The translations under genes and the position numbers were made by a program. Positions 34,796 to 43,177 of a stretch of 64,000 bases of DNA are shown one piece after another. The notes under the pieces are model-generated. The model was not told the origin of the DNA. It did no database searches and saw only the letters and a list, made by a program, of their open reading frames with translations. Every line of letters begins with the position of its first letter. The first letter of the stretch is position 1. The stretch is from CAZLMW01 sp964560875 (GTDB taxonomy: Bacteria > Myxococcota_A > UBA9042). Location of the stretch: contig CAZLMW010000027.1 in the NCBI GenBank assembly GCA_964560875.1, positions 1 through 64,000 on the forward strand, in the 5' to 3' direction.

Positions 34796-36535
34796 ATGCG
34801 AACCATCTTCCAAGCCGTTGCCGCCCTCGCCGTGGCAGCCGCTGTCCTTGTCCTCGGAGCCTGCGCGGGCAACGAAGGGGGCGGAGCGCCGGGCGGCGGA
34901 TTCGTCGACCAGGCGGACGGAGGCGGCGGTACGGTCGCCGGCTCGTGTGCAGCCGCGCCGTACCGTGACGCCGGGCCTTATGGTGTCGGTATACGGACCG
35001 TTGCGGTGGCAGGCATTCCGGTTGAGATCTGGTACCCGGCCGATCCGCACGCGGTGAAAGGCCAGCAGACCGCCGGCTACGACATGCGCGATTGGCTGCC
35101 TCCCGAGATGGCCAAGGCGATCCCCTCGACCTCAGACACGAGCTTTTCGATGGCCGCTGTGCGCGATGCCGCGGCGTCGATTCACGGGCCGTTTCCGCTG
35201 CTGCTGTTCAGTCACGGGCTGGGCGGCTACCGGATGCAGTCCAGCGCGATCATGGCGCACGTGGCCAGCTGGGGCTTCGTTGTCGCGGCCCCCGAACACG
35301 TCGAACGCGGTCTCGCCGTCGTGCTTGGTGGTACCGCGCCCAAAGACGTGTCGGTGTCGCAGCTGCGGGACGCGAAAAAGCGCCTGCTCGCCCTCAACAC
35401 AACCGCCAAGGACGCGCTCGAGGGTCGGATCGACGCCAAGAGCATCGCTGTGTTCGGTCACTCCATGGGCGGGGCGGCCGTGGCCCTGGTCGCTGCTGAT
35501 GACGACGTCGCCGGCTTTGCGACGATGGCAAGCGGAGGCTTCTCGGGGGCGCCTGCCAAACCCGCGCTCATGCTCGCCGGAGCGGTCGATGGCATCGCGA
35601 AGGGCGACGTGGTCGGCAAGTCCTACGCCAAGCTCAAGGGCGACAAGGTCCTGGTGAGCGTCGCCAACGCCGGGCACCTCGCCTTCTCCGATATCTGCGC
35701 GATCGGGCGTGCGGAAGGCGGTGTGCTGGCCATCGCGAAGAAAAACGGCGTCAAGATCCCCGACATCGTGGTCGAGCTCGCCACCGATGGCTGCCAACCC
35801 GAAGCGCTCGCGCCCGAGAAAGGGTGGCCGGTGATGGGGCACTACCTCGTCGCTCACTTCCGCAAGCTGTTTGGCATCAACGACACACCCGTCGGACTTG
35901 GCCAGGCTGCCGGCGCGTGTTTCCCCGGGCTCATCAACTCCTTTGCCAGCAAGAACGCGCAACTTCAGCGCGGCGTCGACGCCGGTTCCTCGGCACCTGA
36001 CGCCGGTTCCTCGACGCCTGACGCCGGTTCCTCGACACCTGACGCCGGTTCCTCGACACCCGACACCGGCTCCTCGACACCCGACACCGGCTCCTCGACG
36101 CCCGACACCGGCTCCTCGACGCCTGACGCGGGTCCCTCGGCACCCGACACCGGCTCCTCGACACCCGACACCGGCTCCTCGACACCCGACTCCGGCTCAA
36201 CCGGGACCACGGGCGAAAAGGGCAGCGTCCCGTGCGGCAACGGCACGTGCTCGCTCAGCTCGTCGGTTTGCTGTGTCGGCTTGGGCGGCGCCTCGTGCAA
36301 AGCCAAGTGTGGGTTCCTCGAAGCGCCCCAGAAATGCGACGGCCCCGAGGACTGCGGCGGCGGCCAGGTCTGCTGCGTCGGCTTCCCCCAGGGCGCGCAG
36401 TGCAAAACCACCTGCACCAGCAGCGAGCAGAAGCTGTGTCACAGCAACGCCGATTGCTCCGGCGGCACGAGCTGTATGGGCTGCCAATTCCCCGGCAACC
36501 CCAACAAGACCTTCGTGTGCACCACCGGCTGTTGA
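34796..36535 (+). CDS. Alpha/beta-hydrolase lipoprotein with heptad-repeat linker and Cys-rich tail
   Basis: 579 aa. Signal peptide with lipobox GAC (Cys about 22). Residues 45-380 resemble a dienelactone/PAF-acetylhydrolase-like alpha/beta hydrolase: substrate-side YPADPH block, FSHGLGGYRMQS oxyanion region, nucleophile elbow GHSMGG (about 222-227), and NAGHLAFSD carrying the probable catalytic His. Then a linker of ten heptads (D(A/T)G(S/P)S(T/A)P) leads to a Cys-rich C-terminus (CGNGTCSL..SVCCVGLGG) with about 15 cysteines. The Cys tail recalls knottin-like or surface-anchoring modules. It lies 82 nt after the cytochrome gene; that gap has repeats of ATCGAAGCCAACCC. Confidence 0.82.
   Translation: MRTIFQAVAALAVAAAVLVLGACAGNEGGGAPGGGFVDQADGGGGTVAGSCAAAPYRDAGPYGVGIRTVAVAGIPVEIWYPADPHAVKGQQTAGYDMRDWLPPEMAKAIPSTSDTSFSMAAVRDAAASIHGPFPLLLFSHGLGGYRMQSSAIMAHVASWGFVVAAPEHVERGLAVVLGGTAPKDVSVSQLRDAKKRLLALNTTAKDALEGRIDAKSIAVFGHSMGGAAVALVAADDDVAGFATMASGGFSGAPAKPALMLAGAVDGIAKGDVVGKSYAKLKGDKVLVSVANAGHLAFSDICAIGRAEGGVLAIAKKNGVKIPDIVVELATDGCQPEALAPEKGWPVMGHYLVAHFRKLFGINDTPVGLGQAAGACFPGLINSFASKNAQLQRGVDAGSSAPDAGSSTPDAGSSTPDAGSSTPDTGSSTPDTGSSTPDTGSSTPDAGPSAPDTGSSTPDTGSSTPDSGSTGTTGEKGSVPCGNGTCSLSSSVCCVGLGGASCKAKCGFLEAPQKCDGPEDCGGGQVCCVGFPQGAQCKTTCTSSEQKLCHSNADCSGGTSCMGCQFPGNPNKTFVCTTGC
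35978..36187 (+). repeat. Ten tandem 21-nt coding repeats (GSSTPD heptads)
   Basis: Ten in-frame units of gac(g/a)ccgg(t/c)tcctcgacac(c/g) type encode D(A/T)G(S/P)S(T/A)P. Several units are nearly identical at the DNA level, showing recent expansion. They form the linker between the hydrolase domain and the Cys-rich tail. Confidence 0.9.
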
Positions 36536-36544
36536 GTAGGACAA

Positions 36545-36598
36545 GACGATGCTTTTTAGAGGGACGATGCTTTTTCGAGAGACGATGCTTATTCGAAT
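36545..36598 (+). repeat. Three 18-nt tandem repeats carrying alternative start codons
   Basis: Three 18-nt copies beginning gacgatgctt, with an ATG at 36549, 36567 and 36585, each in the same frame. The start codon and its surroundings are thus triplicated. Confidence 0.85.
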
Positions 36599-37052
36599 CG
36601 CCTTGGCCACCGTCGCGCTGACCGCCGTCGCCTGCACGAGCCATGACGCCTCAACCGGAGGGTCGGGTCCGGCGACATCAGCTGATGCTTCCGCCACTGC
36701 GTCCGATGCCCAGCCCGACACAGACCCGCCGGCCGACCTCGTCCTCGCTGACGTCGAAGTCACCGTCGCTTACACGGGTGCGGACAATTCGCCCCTCGTG
36801 GTTGGAGCTTTCGCCAGCAATCCGCCGTCGGGTGCACCGGTCGCGCACGTCCGCATCGACAAGCCGACGTTTCCGCGAAAGGTGAAGCTGCGCGATGTCG
36901 AAAAAGGCACCTGGTACATCATCGCGCTGCTCGACCACGACCCGCCCAGCCCGACGATTCCCGGCGACGAAGACCCGACCGTCACCGCTCCGGCTCTGAC
37001 CGTCGTCGACGACACGATGCAGCACGTCACCATCTCCTTGCCGGTCAAATAG
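36585..37052 (+). CDS. Small hypothetical lipoprotein
   Basis: 155 aa from ATG 36585 (MLIRIALATVALTAVAC), giving a compact lipoprotein signal with lipobox AVAC. In-frame ATGs at 36567 and 36549 would prefix MLFRET and MLFRGT copies of the same start region. After the Cys comes an acidic linker (SDAQPDTDPPADL) and then a domain of about 90 residues with alternating strands (VEVTVAYTGA.NSPLVVGAF, VAHVRIDKPTFPRKVKLRDVEKGTWYIIALLD) like an Ig-type beta-sandwich. No enzyme motif is present. Its stop (TAG) is directly followed by the ATG of the next gene. Confidence 0.75.
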   Translation: MLIRIALATVALTAVACTSHDASTGGSGPATSADASATASDAQPDTDPPADLVLADVEVTVAYTGADNSPLVVGAFASNPPSGAPVAHVRIDKPTFPRKVKLRDVEKGTWYIIALLDHDPPSPTIPGDEDPTVTAPALTVVDDTMQHVTISLPVK

Positions 37053-37649
37053 ATGCGTACACCGATTTCGCGCGCGGCTCTCGTCGCCCTGATCGCCCTC
37101 GTTGCCCCGATCGCCCTCGCTGCCCCGATCGCCCTCGCTGCCCCGATCGCCTTCGCTGCCCCGATCGCCCTCGTTGCCCTGATCGCCCTCGTGGGTTGCG
37201 CCGACGAACCGAAAGCTTCGGTCTTCGAGCTGCCAGATATCGCCTCCCGTTCCGTCAACGCGTCCTTTGACGTGACAATCTACGGCGCCGGGCCGGGACT
37301 GTTCGACGTGGGCACCGCGACAAAAAACGCCTACGTGAACATGCCGTCGTTCTTCGAGAGCCTCTTGCCCGAGCAGGAGGCCCTGATCCTGCGCATGACG
37401 CGCGGCGATCGCGATCTCGGCACCGGCGACAAACTCCAGCAGCTGTTGGACTTCCGGCAGCGCCCCGATCGCAAGAGCGGCCACCACAAGGCGCCGAGCC
37501 TGCGCGGCGTCTGGGACAACGTCCTGTTCATGCACGACGGCCGCCACGCGTCCCTCGAGGGGGTGATCGGCCATCTCGACAAGCAGCTCGGCCTCGGCCT
37601 GTCCGCCGATGACATCAAGGCTGTGACCGGTTACGTCACGACGTTGTAG
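37053..37649 (+). CDS. MauG-like C-terminal domain protein lacking a haem-binding CxxCH
   Basis: 198 aa, ATG directly abutting the previous stop. The N-terminus is a long lipoprotein signal made of six 6-residue repeats (LVAPIA type) ending in lipobox LVGC. The C-terminal half matches the last part of CCP/MauG cytochromes: APSLRGVWDNVLFMHDGRHASLEGVIGH and LSADDIKAVTGYVTTL. No CxxCH occurs, so it should not carry haem c itself. It may complement the di-haem cytochrome at 32863 in a complex, or be a degraded relative. Last gene of the cytochrome operon. Confidence 0.7.
   Translation: MRTPISRAALVALIALVAPIALAAPIALAAPIAFAAPIALVALIALVGCADEPKASVFELPDIASRSVNASFDVTIYGAGPGLFDVGTATKNAYVNMPSFFESLLPEQEALILRMTRGDRDLGTGDKLQQLLDFRQRPDRKSGHHKAPSLRGVWDNVLFMHDGRHASLEGVIGHLDKQLGLGLSADDIKAVTGYVTTL
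37080..37187 (+). repeat. Six 18-nt repeats encoding the hydrophobic core of a signal peptide
   Basis: Six consecutive 18-nt units encode (L/F)(V/A)A(P/L)IA. The h-region of the signal peptide is therefore about twice the usual length and composed wholly of repeats. Confidence 0.85.
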
Positions 37650-37730
37650 CAAACATCGCGTTACGGGTTCGTAGCCAAAGGCGGCTCGGTGGGTTGCTGA
37701 GAGGACCCCGCAGTCTGCTAGACTCCGCTC

Positions 37731-39293
37731 GTGGCTGACCCCGCGACCGTGACCGCCGCGAATTCACCCGCCGGTGCTCCCGCGAGCGCCGATGGGTCCG
37801 ACGGCGTGCAATCCGACGCGAAGCGGCCGTTTCAAACCATCATCATGTCGGACATGCACATCTCCGACGCGGAGCAGCGCGACGAGCGGCGCCCGCACTG
37901 GAAGGCGTACAAACAGCGCCAGTACTTCTTCGACGACGACTTCGCCAACCTGCTCAAGCACATCGATGAAACCTCCGATGGCCCCTGCGAGCTGGTCCTC
38001 AACGGCGACATCTTCGACTTCGACAACGTCACGGCCCTGCCGCCGCATCCGCCCGGCCTCGTCGATTGGTTGTCGCAGCTGCGTGGACTGCACAGCGAAG
38101 AGTGGTGCAGCCGCTTCAAGATCGGTCGCATTCTCGCCGATCACGAGCCATGGTTCCGGGCCCTGCGCGAGTTCATCCACAAGGGCCACCGCGCCGTTTT
38201 CGTCGTCGGCAATCACGATCTCGAGCTGTATTGGCCGACGGTTCAGCAGCACATTCGCGAGGCCATGCGCCTCAGTGACGACGCCCAGGATCGGCTCGTT
38301 TTCTGCGAGTGGTTCTACGTTTCGGGCGAAGACACGTTCATCTGCCACGGCCACCTCTTCGACCCGTATTGCACCATCCGCGACCCGATCCATCCGATGG
38401 TGTCGATGTACGGCCGGCCCCGCGTGCGCATCCCGTTTGGCGACCTGGCCGAGCGCTACATGCTCAACGGAATGGGCTATTTCAACCCGCACGCGACCGA
38501 GAATTTCATCATGAGCCTGCCGGAGTACATCCGGTTTTGGTTCAAATACATGCTGCGCGACCAGCCGATGCTGCTGTTCACCTGGTTCTGGTCGGCGATG
38601 GTCGTGCTCGGAACGACGTTGTGGACGTTCTGGCGCCCCGCGATGAAGGACCCGCTGACGATCGAAGAGAAGGTCCAATCGATCGCCAACCGCAGCAATG
38701 CGACGCCTTCCCAGGTGCGCATGCTCAACCAGATCCACGCCCCGTCGGCCGCCACCAACCCGCTGCAGATCGCCCAGGAATTGTGGCTCGATCGCGGTGT
38801 GCTGTTCCTGGTGATGATGTGGGCCGCGTTTCAGCTGGTCGCGTACATCAACTTCTTCTTCGTCTCGATCCATTGGGCCTGGGTGCTCGTGCCCATCGCG
38901 CTCATGTTCCCGTTATATTTGAGCTATTCGTTCAAAGTGAAGAGCGCCACGTTCGTCGAACCGTTGCTGACCGAGGAGCGCGCGCGGCTGTTGCACCAAA
39001 TTGTCGGCGTAAAGCGCGTTGTATTCGGCCACACACACGTCCCCGAGCACCGCGACATCGGACCGGTCGAGTTCCTCAACTGCGGCTTCTGGTCGCCCGC
39101 GTTCGCCGAGCCCGAGTGTATCAATCGCATCGGCACGCAGACATTCGTGTGGATCCGCCGCGACAACGGCGAAGAGTCCGCGACGGTCTGGGAATGGCCG
39201 CCAGGTGGCACGGCACCGCGGGCGTTTGATGTCGACAACCCGCTGCCCAAGTCGAGTTTGGCGCCGGCAGAAGAGGCGGGCGTCGCGGCCTGA
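37731..39293 (+). CDS. Membrane metallophosphoesterase with a membrane insert in the catalytic domain
   Basis: 520 aa, GTG start at 37731. Calcineurin-like motifs: SDMHISD (about 39-45), NGDIFDFDN (about 89-97), VVGNHDLELYW (about 160-170), ICHGHLFDP (about 204-212) and finally VVFGHTHVPEH (about 427-437). Between the last two lies an insert of over 200 residues with membrane segments near 285-305 and 360-405. In ordinary family members these two motifs are close together, so here the active site is split around a membrane segment. Nearest functional relatives would be membrane-associated pyrophosphohydrolases of the LpxH kind; the substrate is not known. TAGACT at 37719-37724 lies just before the GTG, with no ribosome-binding site. 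Confidence 0.8.
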   Translation: MADPATVTAANSPAGAPASADGSDGVQSDAKRPFQTIIMSDMHISDAEQRDERRPHWKAYKQRQYFFDDDFANLLKHIDETSDGPCELVLNGDIFDFDNVTALPPHPPGLVDWLSQLRGLHSEEWCSRFKIGRILADHEPWFRALREFIHKGHRAVFVVGNHDLELYWPTVQQHIREAMRLSDDAQDRLVFCEWFYVSGEDTFICHGHLFDPYCTIRDPIHPMVSMYGRPRVRIPFGDLAERYMLNGMGYFNPHATENFIMSLPEYIRFWFKYMLRDQPMLLFTWFWSAMVVLGTTLWTFWRPAMKDPLTIEEKVQSIANRSNATPSQVRMLNQIHAPSAATNPLQIAQELWLDRGVLFLVMMWAAFQLVAYINFFFVSIHWAWVLVPIALMFPLYLSYSFKVKSATFVEPLLTEERARLLHQIVGVKRVVFGHTHVPEHRDIGPVEFLNCGFWSPAFAEPECINRIGTQTFVWIRRDNGEESATVWEWPPGGTAPRAFDVDNPLPKSSLAPAEEAGVAA

Positions 39294-39340
39294 TTGACCG
39301 CAAAGCTCCGATTCCCCAACGAGCTTGTCCATTAGCAACG

Positions 39341-42300
39341 TTAGAGCGTGTGAAGGCACTTACCGGTGGCCGCGTCGCAGCTGTCGTTGGTCTTGGCGTT
39401 GCCGTCGTCGCAATCCACCGCCTGACCCACGCACTTGCCGGCGTTGCACGCGTCCAGCTTCGTGCAGGCATCCCCATCGCTGCAGGTCGTTGTCGACAGC
39501 GACGCGCGAACCAGCCGCATGGCTGTCCCGTTGTTCATGGCGTAGTGGATGACGCCGGTCGCCGACCAATGGCCAGCGCGGACGATGATCGAATTGCCGG
39601 CGAGCGCGGCGCTGAAGAGTTGCTTGCTGCCGTCGAATACGCGCAGCGTGTTGGGTGCGGAACCGAAGACCGCGAGCGCCCCGTCGCTGGGCCGGACGCT
39701 CAGCGCGGTATTGCTGGCCTGGATGGAGAGGACCTGTTTGCCGGCACCGTCGTACTTGCGGATGGTCGTCTTGCCGTCGCCGGCGTAGAGGAACCCGCCC
39801 CCCCACGCCAGGGTCTGTTTTCGGGGTACCGTCCAATTCGCGGTGACCTTGCCGTCGAGGCCGACAAGCGCGACCCGGTCGACGCGGTCATCCGATGAGA
39901 AGAGCGTGTCCGTGCCGTTGCTCGTCATATGCCATGCGCCCTTGACCCCGGCGGCGCCCGCGGGCTTGTGCGTTAAGTCGACCGGGTTGATGAGCAGCAG
40001 GGTGCTGTCGGACTGCGAAAAGACCTTGCCACCCGCCGCCGCGAGCCCGCGGAACGATCCATACGGCTTGGCGTTGCCTTGTTTCAGCAGCTTGCCGGCC
40101 TTGTCGAACTTGTAGATCTGCCCCGGACTGCCGCCATGAGCGAACAGGTAGGAGCCTCCGGGCAGATCCACGAAGTCATCGAAGTGGCTGATCACCTGGG
40201 TATGTTCGCCCTGCGTCTTCACCTCGGGGTTGGCGAGCGCGTGTTCGCAGCCCTTGCCGGCGTTGCATACGTCTTTGGTGCAGGCCTTGCCGTCGTCGCA
40301 GAGGTTGGGCTTGCCACCGGTGCAGGCGCCGGACTTGCAGGCTTCGTCCACAGTGCACGGCTTGCCATCGTCGCAGGCAGCTCCGTCGCCAAGCGCCTTG
40401 TTGATACAGCCCTTGGCCTTGTCGCAGCTGTCGGTTGTGCACGCTTTGCCGTCGTCGCAATCGAGCTTGGTGCCACAAGCGGTGCCCTTGCAGAACTTGC
40501 CGCTCGTACAGGCGTCGCCGTCATCGCAGCTCGGCCCGTCCATGCTCGTCTTGTAGACCTTGAGCCCGTCGGTCCGCATCACCGCGATGTCACCCCCCGC
40601 GCCGAACGCGATGCTTGGCCCCGCGAGGCCGGTCACGAGTGTCGGCGTTTTCCCGAGCGCCGGATCGACCGCATACCATCGGTGCGCGCTCTTGAAGTCG
40701 ATGGCGTAGAGCTTGCCCGCGCTGTCGAAAGCAAGCCCGCTGAGACCGGAGCCGAAGTTGAGCGTCGCGACGTGTTTGAGGTTCTTGTCCCACTTGTTGA
40801 TCGACTTGGGCCCTGTCGACCACACCTCGCCGCCGCGCACCGCGAGGCCGAATGCCTGGTAGGGCGACTTGAGGCCGGGATAGGTAATGTGGCCGGTCGT
40901 AGCGAGCACCGAGCCGTCAGCCACCTTGTGCTTGCGGATCTCGTTGTTGCCGACCAGGTAGAGGTCGCCGGCCGGATCGAACGCCAGCCTCCGACTCGCG
41001 CCAACGAGCTTGACCTGCCAAAGCGCCTTGGTTGGCTTGCCGTTGCTGTCGTCGATGGTCCATAGCTTGAGCTTGCCGTCGGCGGCGTCGTCGCCAATCC
41101 CATAGACGTTGTCGTTGTGCAGCCCGAGTGCGGTCATGCGGTTGGTGGTCTTCCACGCGAGCTTCGCGCCCGTGCCACCGGTCCCCACGATCTTGCCCTG
41201 CCAGCGGCGCCAGTAGGCCGCATCGCTGTTCCAGGCGTAGATAGCTCCCTTGCTGTTCAGCGCCACCCCGCCGTATTGGCCGGCTTTTTCCTTGTTGTGC
41301 ACGGCGACGTCGTTCCAGACGGCGGCGCCGATCTTGGCGGGTGCCGCGGCGTGCTTGCAGCCGGACTTGGTGTCGCACGAGTCGGAAGTGCACGGGTTGG
41401 AATCGTTGCAGTTGCGGGTCGTGCCGCCTTTGCACGTTCCCGAGGCGCATTTCTCGCCGACCGTGCAGGCGTTGCCGTCATCGCAGCTGCCGCCCTCGCT
41501 GATCGACTTGAAGACACAGCCCTTGGCTTTGTCACAGCTGTCCGCCGTGCAGCCCTTGTTGTCATCGCATACGACCTTGGTGCCGCAGCCACCCGATTTG
41601 CAGGTTGTGCCGGCGGTGCACTTGTCGTTGTCCTCGCAGATCGCCCCGTCGGCTTTGGCCGTGGCCCCGCAGGCGCCGGTCTTGGTCGTACAGTGGCTTG
41701 TGGCGCACGGTCCCGCGTCCGGGCAGATCTTGTTGGTCGCCTTGCAGACGCCGTCCTTGCAGCCCTCGAGCGTGCACTTGTTGCCGTCATCGGCGCAGAC
41801 CTTCGGTTTGCCCGAACATGCGCCGTCCTTGCATGCGTCGCTCTCGGTGCAGCCATCGCCGTCGCTGCAGTTGGCCGTGTTGTTGACCGACGCGCAGCCC
41901 TTCGCCTTGTCGCAGCTATCGGTGGTGCACGCGTTTCCGTCGTTGCAAACCAACGCGTTTCCGGCCTGACAGCTTCCTGACTTGCACACATCGCCGACCG
42001 TGCACTTGTCGCCATCGTCGCAAGAGAGCGTCGAGTTGGTGTGTACGCAGCCGGTCACGGGTGAACACGCGTCGATGGTGCAGGCCTTCTTGTCGTCGCA
42101 GTCCTTGATCGGCCCGGCCTTGCACGCGCCCTTGTCGCAAGCGTCCTTGGTCGTGCAGGCGTTGGCATCGGTGCAGCTCGCCTGGTTGGGCGCCGCGACG
42201 CAGCCCTTGGTCTTGTCGCAGCTCTCGGTGGTGCAGCCGTTGCCGTCGTCGCACGCGAGCTTCTTTCCGGGAGCGCATGCGCCGCCTTTGCAGACATCGC

Positions 42301-43177
42301 CGAACGTGCATTTGTCGCCGTCGTCGCACGCTTCGGTCGAGAGGGTGTTGACGCAGCCGGTTGCCGGCGCGCACGAGTCGATGGTGCACACCTTGCCGTC
42401 GTCGCAGCTCTTCTGTTTGCCGGCCGTGCACTTGCCGCCTTTGCAGGTATCACCATCGGTGCACACGCTGGCATCGGAGCACGCGGCGCTGTTGGCGGTG
42501 GTTGTGCAGCCCTTGGCTTTGTCGCACGTCTCATCGGTGCAGGCGTTGCCGTCATCGCACGCGAGCGTGGATCCCGCGGCACATTTGCCGGCTTTGCAGA
42601 CGTCCCCGAACGTACACTTGTCCCCATCGTCGCACGTAAACGCTGCGTTGCTGTGTGCGCACCCCGAGGTCGGCGCACACGAGTCGATGGTGCAGCCGTT
42701 CTTGTCGTCGCAGTCTTTGATCTGGCCGATCGCACAGGCGCCCGATTTGCAGGCGTCACCGATGGTGCAGACGTTGGCGTCGGTGCAGCTGGCCTGGTTG
42801 GGCGCCGAGACGCACCCTTTGGCCTTGTCGCACGAGTCGTCGGTGCAGCCGTTGGCGTCGTTGCAAACGATCTTGGCGCCGGACACGCACTTGCCGCCTT
42901 TGCACTTGTCGGCGGCCGTGCAGGCGTCGCCGTCGCTGCACGGCTCGGTCGTTTCCGTGTGTTTGCAGCCGGTCGCCGCGTCGCAGCTATCGATCGTGCA
43001 GCTTTTGCCGTCGTCGCAATCGATGAGTTTGCCGGCAACGCACGCGCCGGCCTTGCACGCATCACCCTTGGTGCAAACACTGCCGTCGGTACACGTCGCC
43101 GACGCCGGGAGCCCGACGCACCCTTTCTGCTTGTCGCACTTGTCGCTCGTGCAGGGGTTGCCGTCGTTGCAGCCCAC
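39341..43177 (-). pseudogene. Large Cys-rich repeat protein, 5' end missing at a junction
   Basis: About 1279 codons are readable. From the 5' side: a long array of repeats (C.DGN.CT.D.CDK..GC.....CSDGN.CT..D.C..G.C) to about nt 41330, then a propeller-like module without Cys (about 41320-40540), a second Cys-rich stretch (40530-40230), a second such module (40210-39500), and a short Cys-rich end (…CLHTL). This is the same plan as the 2663-aa lipoprotein. At its 5' end the array begins abruptly within a repeat (VGCNDGNPCT) at about 43177. Going further upstream gives only the antisense of the plus-strand gene, with no signal peptide, Shine-Dalgarno or start. The GTG at 43177 is therefore not a credible start. 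The gene is cut either by a rearrangement or by misassembly. Confidence 0.75.

Noticed and set aside
35978..36187. CRISPR-like array of short direct repeats
   Set aside because: The 21-nt units are contiguous with no spacers and encode in-frame heptads of a linker.
42653..43177. 5' extension of the plus-strand gene ending at 45166
   Set aside because: The reading frame is open, but it is antisense to the Cys-rich array, with Val/Ala/Gly-rich sequence and no signal peptide; coding similarity begins only at about 43178.
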